A DNA stretch of 38,432 nt from positions 1 to 38,432 of IMG/VR virus record IMGVR_UViG_3300025099_000056; one strand, given 5' to 3'. The notes under the pieces were generated by a model that saw nothing but the letters and a program-made list of their open reading frames with translations, did no database searches and was not told the DNA's origin. Below, in pieces: positions 25,942 through 32,959 of this stretch. Origin of the DNA: a virus. The translations under genes were made by a program, and so were the position numbers. How positions within the stretch are numbered: the first letter of the stretch is position 1; each line of letters opens with the position of its first letter.

Positions 25942-27243
25942 TTAACTCGTAAAGTTTCTATTAGATAATGTATCCTCTAAAAATGGTAACACACCACTAT
26001 CTATTTGTTCTCTTAATTTAGTAGCTGCCATTTCTACTTCTAAAATACTATTATTTGGATTAGGCGCAGTTACATCGGTTAATCTATTTGCAAATACTTT
26101 TAAAGATATTAACAACGTTTTAAAAACTTCCATAAATATATCACCCTTAACTAAACGTTGAGCTGCGGTTCTATCACCTAAATTAATAATAGGAGCTTCA
26201 AAATTAATTCTATCACGAGCAGTTAAGTTAATATTTTGGTTAGCAAATAAATGTACATCATTTAACCTAGCATTAAAAACTATATTATCAGAATTTCCCA
26301 TTAATTGTGCACCACTAAAAGAATCTCTATTAGATAATACTCTGCCTGGTGCAACTTTCGATATCAAATCAACTGTTAAATCAATAGTTTCATTTTCAGT
26401 AAGATATAAAGAACTTGCATCAGTATTTATAGCTTGTTCTACTAATCCTGTTCCACTTTCTTGTAAATTAAGCGCTTCTTTTTTAAACCTAGTATCATCT
26501 TCAACTGAAGTTCCATTAGTGTGTAATTGTCCTGTAGACATTTTTATATTAGATGAATTTGGTTGTTCATCTTGTTCACTGCTTAAACGAATTACATTAC
26601 CAAATCTACCTTGTAATACAGTATCGCCTGGATTTAGTTTAGTTTGTCCTATTACTAAAGGTTTAAAAGTACCATTATCATCATATCCTGAATCATCAAT
26701 TTGGCTTTCATCGGGTATAGATGAGTTTCCATCTGTATTAAAGATATCTTGATATCTGTTTACTTTTAACTCACTTTCCTCTTTCTTTGTTAAATCGCTT
26801 AAACCAGTATCTCTAACATTTAAACTTAAATTTCGTTTTCTATTTACAACATCTACATAAAAAGGTTCATCTCGATAATCAACACATAAAACCGTTTCTC
26901 CCTTTATTGGTAGTTTTACAAAGTTTGAATTAAGAGGAAATCTCCACGGTAATTTTTCTTCATCTACTCCTTGTTCACTTGTAAATTGTCTTGCTTTTAT
27001 TGCACCATAGTAAGAAATATCAGGATTTGTAGTATCTGGTATAAGTCTTTTGGCTTTTTCTAAATCTTCTTCACTTGTTATTACTCTCAAAACTTCAGCG
27101 GCTTCTATCTCATAAAACTTTTGATTAGCTAAGTAACTAAATTCAGTTTTTATAATACTACTTAAAGATTCTTCAGTAACTAATGAAGAGTTTATTTTTG
27201 GTAGTCTTGATTTGTTATCTAATGATTTATCAAAATATGACAT
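25942..27243 (-). CDS. Baseplate hub/spike protein, gp5-like without lysozyme domain
   Basis: The 433-residue protein has an N-terminal OB-fold of the gp5/VgrG type (about 105-145: FVKLPIKGETVLCVDYRDEP followed by FYVDVVNRKRNLSLN). The central segment has LNPGDTVLQGRFGNVIRLSS (about 207-226), characteristic of gp5 proteins in marine T4-like phages. A C-terminal beta-rich part follows (LNDVHLFANQNINLTARDRI..INFEAPIINLGD), which may start a beta-helix spike. T4 gp5 carries a lysozyme between these parts; no lysozyme-like Glu/Asp-x5-Thr region is visible here. The protein should form the trimeric hub spike that punctures the outer membrane. It overlaps the upstream gene by one base. Confidence 0.83.
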   Translation of the reverse strand: MSYFDKSLDNKSRLPKINSSLVTEESLSSIIKTEFSYLANQKFYEIEAAEVLRVITSEEDLEKAKRLIPDTTNPDISYYGAIKARQFTSEQGVDEEKLPWRFPLNSNFVKLPIKGETVLCVDYRDEPFYVDVVNRKRNLSLNVRDTGLSDLTKKEESELKVNRYQDIFNTDGNSSIPDESQIDDSGYDDNGTFKPLVIGQTKLNPGDTVLQGRFGNVIRLSSEQDEQPNSSNIKMSTGQLHTNGTSVEDDTRFKKEALNLQESGTGLVEQAINTDASSLYLTENETIDLTVDLISKVAPGRVLSNRDSFSGAQLMGNSDNIVFNARLNDVHLFANQNINLTARDRINFEAPIINLGDRTAAQRLVKGDIFMEVFKTLLISLKVFANRLTDVTAPNPNNSILEVEMAATKLREQIDSGVLPFLEDTLSNRNFTS

Positions 27244-27647
27244 TAATTTCCTTTAGAACTACTAAATGAATGCTCTGATTTTTCTATTACTTCATCTACG
27301 ATATTCTGAGTATCTTCCACCACCTCTTGTATACTTCCCATTAATTGTTCTTTTTCTTCTTCACTTAATCCGAATTCATCCTCCGAACCACCTTTATTCT
27401 CTGCAGCCATAATACGTTGTACAATAGAAGCTATCTTAACAAGTTGGTCATCGTTTTTTACATTGATTTCAAGATACTCTTTTAACATAGGTACTATCTG
27501 AACTGCAGTATCACCATCTTTTATGAATGTAACAAGCTCTCTTGTTAGCACATCAAGTTGTTTTCTGTTTTTATCTGTATTTTCGTAGATATCTTCAAAA
27601 AGGGAAGATAGGGTTTTTCCTTTAAAAATTTCGTAATCGTTGCTCAT
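27243..27647 (-). CDS. Small acidic helical protein at the head of the baseplate operon
   Basis: I take the start at the ATG at 27645-27647 (MSNDYEIFKGKTLSSLFEDI) because an AGGAC ribosome site precedes it; the frame extends 11 codons further upstream (MISIYLSIGHI) without support. The 134-residue product is helical and acidic, with conserved-looking blocks KGKTLSSLFEDIYENTDKNR and IVPMLKEYLEINVKNDDQLV. The C-terminus is rich in Glu and Ser. Short proteins with this N-terminus occur beside gp5 in marine T4-like phages, but I know no function. It is the first gene of the long minus-strand tail block; a chaperone or hub-assembly role is a guess. Confidence 0.68.
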   Translation of the reverse strand: MSNDYEIFKGKTLSSLFEDIYENTDKNRKQLDVLTRELVTFIKDGDTAVQIVPMLKEYLEINVKNDDQLVKIASIVQRIMAAENKGGSEDEFGLSEEEKEQLMGSIQEVVEDTQNIVDEVIEKSEHSFSSSKGN

Positions 27648-27670
27648 AATATGTCCTATTGATAAATATA

Positions 27671-27700
27671 TTGAAATCAAATAACCTATGTATATAAATA
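27671..27700 (+). promoter_or_regulatory. Promoter for the plus-strand small membrane protein
   Basis: TTGAAA (27671-27676), a 16-base spacer and TATAAA (27693-27698) make a good sigma70-type promoter. The same stretch reads TATAAATA (27693-27700), the T4 late-promoter consensus used by gp55, which is encoded just 360 bases away. Transcription would start near 27706, leaving a leader of about 80 bases. The overlap of both signals could allow early and late expression. The elements are seen; the activity is inferred. Confidence 0.55.
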
Positions 27701-27745
27701 AATATAAGATAACTTTATAATTTTAAATTAATAGTTATTAAGTAC

Positions 27746-27759
27746 GGGACAATAATCCC
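27746..27759 (+). other. Small hairpin in the leader of the plus-strand gene
   Basis: GGGA (27746-27749), a six-base loop and TCCC (27756-27759) are followed by five T's. The stem is only 4 bp, so it is a weak terminator or attenuator at best, sitting 16 bases before the AGGAG ribosome site (27775-27779). It could stabilise the message or tune read-through. Confidence 0.3.
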
Positions 27760-27786
27760 TTTTTAATAACCAACAGGAGATACTCG

Positions 27787-28011
27787 ATGAAGGAAGTCGT
27801 AGCAATGGTCAGAGGATGGATGGATGATGTTACCCATCTTCTACTATCCTTTGTAGCTATCGGTGCTGTTTCTGAAGTAATATTCGGAACTGGCGTCTTT
27901 GGCGTAAATGTTGTAGGAAACCTAACAGGATTAATCAACCAATTCGGTGAATCAGGATTTGCAGGATTAGTTGCATTATTAGTGTTAGTAGGTTTATTCC
28001 GAAAATCGTAG
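27787..28011 (+). CDS. Small hydrophobic protein, stand-alone plus-strand gene
   Basis: This 74-residue protein starts MKEVVAMVRGWMDDVTHLLL and is preceded by an ideal AGGAG (27775-27779) 7 bases from the ATG. Hydrophobic stretches cover about 17-44 (HLLLSFVAIGAVSEVIFGTGV) and 58-71 (GLVALLVLVGLF), ending in RKS, so it is probably a two-pass membrane protein or a hydrophobic coat-like peptide. It has its own promoter and strong terminator and stands alone between two minus-strand blocks; base composition looks less AT-rich than its surroundings. Such isolation with strong signals suggests high, separately timed expression. A holin or superinfection-exclusion protein fits size and topology, but no family is recognised, and a capsid decoration role cannot be excluded. 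Confidence 0.8.
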   Translation: MKEVVAMVRGWMDDVTHLLLSFVAIGAVSEVIFGTGVFGVNVVGNLTGLINQFGESGFAGLVALLVLVGLFRKS

Positions 28012-28030
28012 GTTCAACTCCAGTGAGTGT

Positions 28031-28061
28031 AAAAGGGGGGATTTATTCCCCCCTTTTTTTT
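28031..28061 (+). terminator. Strong intrinsic terminator, largely bidirectional
   Basis: AAAAGGGGGG (28031-28040), loop ATTTATT and CCCCCC (28048-28053) are followed by eight T's. The A-run pairs with the first T's to give a 10-bp stem. On the plus strand it ends the small membrane protein gene. On the minus strand the stem lies just after the stop of the late sigma gene and is followed by only four T's, so it should work less well that way. Confidence 0.92.
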
Positions 28062-28767
28062 ATGCATCAAAAAATGAGCCTGTAAACGATGTATCCACTT
28101 CACCTTTAGTGTAAAACTCAAGTTTTATTTCTTCAAAATATCTCTTTAACTGAGTTATAACTCGTGTGATATGTTGAGTATTAGAACTTGTCATCTCTCG
28201 TATCTGCAAATACAAATACTTTTTATTAAAGTTTTCTATATTGTGTAGATTTTGTAAAAGATATAATACAGAATAAGCAACATCAATATCTTTCTTTCTT
28301 GTAAAGATATTTGAGATATTGTTTTCTAAGTACTCACAATAGAAGTCTAGTAATTCTGAATTACCCTCTTGATATTTTTCATCACCTAATTCGTTTTGAA
28401 TATTTCTTTCAAAATCAGCAACTTGAATATCATTTTGCTGTTTCATCTTCTTGTAGTTGTTATTATTATGAAGAATTAAATAATTTTTTGCAACTATACT
28501 GAAGTATGAAAAAGCTCTACCCTTTTCTTGTTTGTACTTATGCATATTGATAATAAGGTTAGAAACCACTTCGTGTTTAACATCTTCACTTGGAACATCA
28601 AAGTAGTAAAACTTAAATGTATGGATAATGTTTTCACACAACTTCTCCAATGGTTTTCTAATTCTCTCATTGTAGATTTGGTTTCTAACTATTGGACTTT
28701 CTTCAGCATTGTATTCGATGATAGCATCTTCAGTTGGTTGTCCAAAATATATTTTACCTCTTGCCAT
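28060..28767 (-). CDS. Late-transcription sigma factor, T4 gp55-like
   Basis: The 235-residue protein matches gp55-type sigma factors: IYFGQPTEDAIIEYN at the N-terminus, then a sigma region-2-like helical domain with VKHEVVSNLIINMHKYKQEK followed by GRAFSYFSIVAKNYLI (about 63-98), the segment for core binding and -10 recognition. A Cys/Tyr-rich helical region follows. The extreme C-terminus (TSFTGSFFDA) is short, hydrophobic and acidic, like the sliding-clamp-binding tail of T4 gp55. gp55 with gp33 and the clamp turns on late genes at TATAAATA promoters. No gp33 is visible in the window. The gene follows the small membrane protein by 3 bases and ends at a strong terminator. Confidence 0.87.
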   Translation of the reverse strand: MARGKIYFGQPTEDAIIEYNAEESPIVRNQIYNERIRKPLEKLCENIIHTFKFYYFDVPSEDVKHEVVSNLIINMHKYKQEKGRAFSYFSIVAKNYLILHNNNNYKKMKQQNDIQVADFERNIQNELGDEKYQEGNSELLDFYCEYLENNISNIFTRKKDIDVAYSVLYLLQNLHNIENFNKKYLYLQIREMTSSNTQHITRVITQLKRYFEEIKLEFYTKGEVDTSFTGSFFDA

Positions 28768-28770
28768 TTC

Positions 28771-29019
28771 TTACTCTCTTTCTATTGCTTTATTTAATTC
28801 ATTTACTGTATCCTTGATTCCATCAAAGATTGTTCCTATTTCATCATCTGCTTCAAAGTGACCTGTAGAATCTATTTCTTTTATAATTCTTTGGGTACTC
28901 ATTATTTTATCAGATAAGGTATCAATCCAAGTTTCTAAGGTTTCAGCTTTACGCATTAAGTTCCATATAATGTAACCCTCGATAACAAGTAAAATACCTA
29001 ATATAATTTCAAATATCAT
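28771..29019 (-). CDS. Small membrane-anchored coiled-coil protein
   Basis: The 82-residue protein has an N-terminal transmembrane helix (about 2-20, IFEIILGILLVIEGYIIW) followed by a charged helical tail with probable coiled coil (AETLETWIDTLSDKIMSTQR..) and an acidic stretch (EADDEIG). Its ATG overlaps the stop of the HD-hydrolase gene (ATGA), and the gp55 gene follows after 3 bases. No family recognised. One-pass proteins of this layout occur as small host-envelope or lysis-control factors in T4-like phages; that is only an analogy. Confidence 0.68.
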   Translation of the reverse strand: MIFEIILGILLVIEGYIIWNLMRKAETLETWIDTLSDKIMSTQRIIKEIDSTGHFEADDEIGTIFDGIKDTVNELNKAIERE

Positions 29020-29807
29020 ACATCATCTCCAAATAGTTCTTTAAATAAATCCTTAGATTTAGAGCCTAATTTATCTTCTTTCTTCTCCACCTGCTTATCA
29101 TCAGTTTTTAGAACACCTACCATCTTCTGATACTTCTGTTTATGCTCTTCTTCTTCCACCTCTATACTACGTTTCCACTCATCGTACTCAATCTTAGTAG
29201 CCATCATATCTGCTTGATGTATAACATATGCGATATTTGATTTCAAAGCCCAATCAGGATTATAAGACATATAGTAAGACTTATTAGCCTCTTCATATAA
29301 ACCATCTGCCAATCGTAAACCGATGTACTCATTTTCTGTCATAGGAATCTGAAATTGATTAAGTAAAAATACTGCTCTATCAGTAACCGACATATATTGT
29401 AATGCACCATTATGTGTGAATATCTCACCACGATTCTTTCTATGCCACTCACTCTCTTGTGGAACATAGTAATCTTTATCCATATCACCAACCTTACCTA
29501 AGTCGTGATGCATAGCTGCGAAGATAACTTCTTCTGTAGTGAAGTTAACCCTAGCACCCTCTGCTGCCCAAAGATTCATAACCTTTAGTGCACAATCTAT
29601 AACGTGTAAAACGTGTTCTACATAACCACCAATATGTGCGTAGTGAAATTGTTCTCTACCACTCGCTGGAGCCATACACATTCTATCTTCAAAATAATCG
29701 TACATCGTATTCAGTTTATCTAAACGTTCACCCTCAAATGTATTGGAAATCAAGTTACGAAGTTGTTCCCAATTCTTTTGGATTTGTTCAGCTGTTAGTT
29801 GTTTCAT
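29016..29807 (-). CDS. HD-domain phosphohydrolase
   Basis: I take the start at the ATG at 29805-29807 (MKQLTAEQIQKN), which has AAAGGAT before it; the frame extends further into the glycosyltransferase gene without a better site. The 263-residue protein carries the metal-binding HD pattern: EHVLHV (H65), AAMHHDLGK (H100, H101, D102) and VIHQADMMA (H197, D200). HD enzymes cleave phosphoesters of nucleotides, cyclic nucleotides or RNA 3' ends; the general layout recalls YhaM-type and nucleotidase-type domains. The C-terminus is charged and ends KELFGDDV. It overlaps the glycosyltransferase by 20 bases, so it may take part in nucleotide supply or modification chemistry. Substrate unknown. Confidence 0.82.
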   Translation of the reverse strand: MKQLTAEQIQKNWEQLRNLISNTFEGERLDKLNTMYDYFEDRMCMAPASGREQFHYAHIGGYVEHVLHVIDCALKVMNLWAAEGARVNFTTEEVIFAAMHHDLGKVGDMDKDYYVPQESEWHRKNRGEIFTHNGALQYMSVTDRAVFLLNQFQIPMTENEYIGLRLADGLYEEANKSYYMSYNPDWALKSNIAYVIHQADMMATKIEYDEWKRSIEVEEEEHKQKYQKMVGVLKTDDKQVEKKEDKLGSKSKDLFKELFGDDV

Positions 29808-31131
29808 ATCTATCCTTTGTGAATTTAATAGTTGGTTCTTGTCTAAGTTTATTTCTATAACCACTAAAACCTATTCTAACACCCCAACCTAAGTGTTCGA
29901 TAATGTCTTTCTTAGTAACTGATTTTTTCGTATGAATAAAATCAACTATTTTTTTGTAGCTATCTGTTTTTTGTTTTATTGTTTTTAAATTTAATATTGT
30001 TTCATCAAGCATATTATTGAACTGAGTTATTGCAGATTCCCACTTACACTCTTCAAATCTATCTAATGAACGTTTAGAATAATCCTCTCTAATTGATACA
30101 TCATCTAAAACCTCTTCTAACTTTTCTAAGAAGTTATTGTTATCATAGTAGATACCTGCAGAACTTGCAAGTTCACAATAGTAATCAGCATTTAAAAATA
30201 AGTAAGGAACACCTACACTCATACCATCAGTAGCTGATACAGCCCATCCACTATACTTTTGTTTCGCACATACACCAATGTAACAAGAAGATAACTTAGA
30301 GAAATATCCGAATCTATCGTATTTATCATTTGTTAGATATTCTCTACCCTCAGTAGAATCTGCAAGTGGAACCCATACCTCAAAGTCTTTTCTTTGTTCC
30401 CAAAGTTTATCCATTTGTTCTAAAAACCACGGATAATTTTTGTATGTATGAGGGCGGTGATTGAATACGATAATCTTTTTATCTGTAGTTTGATTCTCGT
30501 ATTTTGGAATCTCCCAACCAAGATATTGTGGTTCAAGAATCTCATCTAACCTTTTAACTACTTTATCATTAAAATGGCTTCTAGCATTTTTTAAAATTAA
30601 CTTCTTCTGTCCTTGTGTATTTATACCACATTTATCCATCTCTAAAATACCCAAGAAGTTTACATCCATCATAGTCATACTATAATTTGTAATCTCAGGA
30701 AATTCAGTCCAATGGGTGTACCCAATAAATCTTGGTTCCATATTTGTATTATTTATAATTGCATTCTTTAGTTGTAAAGTATGTTCAGGTAAATGAGAAT
30801 ACACAATATCATAGTCTCTTTTTTTCCATTGTAATGCTTTTACTATTGTATCATAATCAAAATGAGTTCTCATAGCATTTGGATATGATGGTAGTGGTAA
30901 TACTAATTGTTCTGTATTAGGAAAATCTAAGCTGTTAATATGATGTGGTGAAAATATTGTAAAATGTATATCATCACGTATCTTATTTAACTCCCTAATA
31001 ATATTACATAATACTACTACATAAGAATCTTTTTCTAAGTCTTGTTGATATGTTATATTCGGATATACGAGTACATTGTACTTATACTCTTTATCGCTTG
31101 TCTTATCTTTTGTAAAATTTAATATATTCAC
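29788..31131 (-). CDS. GT-B-type glycosyltransferase with C-terminal helix-turn-helix
   Basis: The 447-residue protein has two Rossmann-like halves: an N-terminal one with YDIVYSHLPEHTLQ and FIGYTHWTEFPE (107-145), and a C-terminal one with KIIVFNHRPHTYKNYPWFLE (219-238) and SGWAVSATDGMSVGVPYLFL (294-313), the sugar-nucleotide site of GT-B enzymes. The last ~55 residues (391-445) form a winged-helix-like unit (SVTKKDIIEHLGW, GFSGYRNKLRQE). A DNA-binding appendage suggests DNA is the acceptor, as for T4 alpha- and beta-glucosyltransferases, though sequence similarity to those is not evident. The start is GTG (31129-31131) overlapping the Mom-like gene's TGA. The context of Mom- and DruA-like genes supports DNA modification. 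The GT call is firm; DNA as substrate is inferred. Confidence 0.82.
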   Translation of the reverse strand: MNILNFTKDKTSDKEYKYNVLVYPNITYQQDLEKDSYVVVLCNIIRELNKIRDDIHFTIFSPHHINSLDFPNTEQLVLPLPSYPNAMRTHFDYDTIVKALQWKKRDYDIVYSHLPEHTLQLKNAIINNTNMEPRFIGYTHWTEFPEITNYSMTMMDVNFLGILEMDKCGINTQGQKKLILKNARSHFNDKVVKRLDEILEPQYLGWEIPKYENQTTDKKIIVFNHRPHTYKNYPWFLEQMDKLWEQRKDFEVWVPLADSTEGREYLTNDKYDRFGYFSKLSSCYIGVCAKQKYSGWAVSATDGMSVGVPYLFLNADYYCELASSAGIYYDNNNFLEKLEEVLDDVSIREDYSKRSLDRFEECKWESAITQFNNMLDETILNLKTIKQKTDSYKKIVDFIHTKKSVTKKDIIEHLGWGVRIGFSGYRNKLRQEPTIKFTKDRYETTNS

Positions 31132-31748
31132 GAAAATATTTTCCTTGTCTTTTTATCCAATGGTAAAATATAGATATGTTTTGGTGGTAGTGGTTCAGTC
31201 CAAATATTCTCATCACCCTTTTTCATACGTTGTCTAATATTTTCAAATTTAGGACTTTTTTTAGTTAACATCCTAGCGTGATACTTCTCACCATCAGCTA
31301 TCAACATCCTACTCGGTTTTGTCATTCCTAAATGTATAAAGTTAGTTGCTTTGTATATAACACCCTCGTGTCCTTGAAAAGTATCCGCATAGGACAGAAT
31401 AAGCTTGTAATTTGTATGCTTTTTTAACCAAGTAATGGCTTTACCAATAAAGTAACTTTCTGTATTCTTGACTGTATCGTCAATACAACAAAGTCTATTT
31501 AATTCTATAACTCTATCTGGTGTTTCTGGCATATAACTTTCTGCAACACCAGCCATAGCTGGTATTCCAAACATCATAGCACCAATTAATTTTGGTATCC
31601 CAAACTTTCCACTTGGTGAAAATAATCCGAAACAATAACTGATATGTAAACCTCTTACACTTTTTGAATAATGATTTTTTCTAACAAAATCTTCTATTGC
31701 GTTTGTAGGTACTTTTTCTACAAAATAATCTGTAACTTTATCTTCCAA
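31128..31748 (-). CDS. Mom-like DNA adenine-modification enzyme (GNAT-type fold)
   Basis: The 206-residue protein shows the signature of phage Mu Mom relatives: KNHYSKS (24-30), ELNRLCCIDD (82-91), NTESYFIGKAITWL (95-108), LSYAD (118-122) and GHEGVIYKATNFIHLG (126-141). Mu Mom converts adenine in phage DNA to N6-carbamoylmethyladenine and so blocks restriction enzymes. TTG (31746-31748) is the only possible start: an in-frame TAG lies six bases upstream and no ATG occurs before the conserved core. It overlaps the DruA-like gene by 11 bases and is followed by the glycosyltransferase with a GTGA overlap, so all three are translated together. No com-like translational activator is seen. Family call strong; actual base product untested. 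Confidence 0.88.
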   Translation of the reverse strand: MEDKVTDYFVEKVPTNAIEDFVRKNHYSKSVRGLHISYCFGLFSPSGKFGIPKLIGAMMFGIPAMAGVAESYMPETPDRVIELNRLCCIDDTVKNTESYFIGKAITWLKKHTNYKLILSYADTFQGHEGVIYKATNFIHLGMTKPSRMLIADGEKYHARMLTKKSPKFENIRQRMKKGDENIWTEPLPPKHIYILPLDKKTRKIFS

Positions 31749-32937
31749 CTTCGCCTATATATTTTTCTCTTGTTTGTTCCCAATCTAATCCTATGATATC
31801 TCCATAGAATAAAATATCATCTTTTAACTTCCCGGAAGTTAACAACTTTTCATATCTTTTACAAGCCTTTTTTTTCCACCAATCCATAACACCATCTATG
31901 TCTTGTTCAAATCTTGGTTTTAACTTTAACTCACTTTCAGATATCTCACCTCTTAGATATTCTCTACTATTTTCATAGTAAGTTAGGTAGAATACGCCAC
32001 GTTTAAATCCGTGTTCATATGCAGTTGTCCTTATCCCTAACTCTTGAAATATAAGATTTAGTATTCTTTGTTTTACACCTGTAACAGGACCTGAATCCTT
32101 ATCTTTACTTTGTATGTGTTTTGCATACTTTTCTGATTTATTATCTTTATACCAATCGTGCCACTTCTGAAAGAAATCATCGTCAGGCTTTAATGAGATT
32201 CTACCAGCAGATTCACCAAGTGTTTTCCAATAAGGAATACCATTGTACATAGAGTGTATACCATATAGTGATGTAGTTGTAACTCCAGCTAACTTTTCTC
32301 CATATAACTTTTCCCATTGTTCTCTAAACGTTTTAGTAGATATTAATGCTGCGATTAATTTACCACCTAAGAAATTAAATCCAAATGGTTGTGTAGAACA
32401 TATAGTTGTAGCTATAGTAGAGTTTTTTAATTTACCATCGGTTAATTTATTATCTTTACTCCAACCAATGTAAGAATCTCTAGCACTAATAGCTATAACA
32501 TCAGAACCAAAACATATAACACCAAGTATCTTATTACTTGTCTCATCCATAACAATAAACTTTACGTTTCTACCTGGATTAGCTGTAAACTCCATCGTAT
32601 GAATAAGTCTACGAATAAGAGTCCAATATTCATTCTGTCTTGAATCACCTTGTTTGATTGGAATGATTTTTGGTTTTATTGATTGTATCTCTGCTAGTGT
32701 TGTTTCTCTATCCGATAAGTTTGTTGGTTTCCATAACTTAGGTTTAATCGTATGAATCTTGCTAGCTTTTTGTCTAATCTCATAGTCGTTATGATTAAAC
32801 TCTTTCCACTTCTTATAAAGTGTAGATTCTTGGACACTCATAGTTTTCAAAAAATCCATATGTTCTATGAACTTCTGCTTTTCATCTTCGTAGATGAACT
32901 TATCTGGATCCTCGAAAAAGTTTTCGAATAACTCCAT
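31738..32937 (-). CDS. DruA/DUF4338-like protein
   Basis: The 399-residue protein has a core (about 105-250) with the pattern of DUF4338/DruA proteins: LIRRLIHTMEFTANPGRNVK, ILGVICFGSD, RDSYIGWS (153-160), FLGGKLIAAL, VTTTSLYG (219-226) and YWKTLGESAGR (236-246). DruA is a component of the Druantia anti-phage system; phage-borne relatives exist but I know no established role. The pattern HYLG/LGxxxFG..RDxxIGW..GxTxGR is also loosely similar to the GNAT-like Mom fold, and the next gene is Mom-like. The N-terminal ~100 residues are helical; the C-terminus is basic (WWKKKACKRYEK). The gene lies 22 bases after the 3D-domain gene. I infer a role in the same modification pathway, with moderate confidence. 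Confidence 0.68.
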   Translation of the reverse strand: MELFENFFEDPDKFIYEDEKQKFIEHMDFLKTMSVQESTLYKKWKEFNHNDYEIRQKASKIHTIKPKLWKPTNLSDRETTLAEIQSIKPKIIPIKQGDSRQNEYWTLIRRLIHTMEFTANPGRNVKFIVMDETSNKILGVICFGSDVIAISARDSYIGWSKDNKLTDGKLKNSTIATTICSTQPFGFNFLGGKLIAALISTKTFREQWEKLYGEKLAGVTTTSLYGIHSMYNGIPYWKTLGESAGRISLKPDDDFFQKWHDWYKDNKSEKYAKHIQSKDKDSGPVTGVKQRILNLIFQELGIRTTAYEHGFKRGVFYLTYYENSREYLRGEISESELKLKPRFEQDIDGVMDWWKKKACKRYEKLLTSGKLKDDILFYGDIIGLDWEQTREKYIGEVGR

Positions 32938-32959
32938 TTATAACCTTACATTTTTGTTT

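Noticed and set aside
27738-27938. Minus-strand frame of 66 codons opposite the small hydrophobic gene
   Set aside because: It lacks a ribosome site, whereas the plus-strand gene has promoter, AGGAG and terminator.
28008-28030. tRNA T-arm-like sequence (GGTTCAACTCC) after the plus-strand gene
   Set aside because: The flanking bases do not pair into a T-stem, and no acceptor, D or anticodon arms are found; it overlaps the stop codon region of the gene.
30750-30760. TATAAATA on the minus strand inside the glycosyltransferase gene
   Set aside because: It lies in the middle of the coding region with no gene start nearby; treated as chance.
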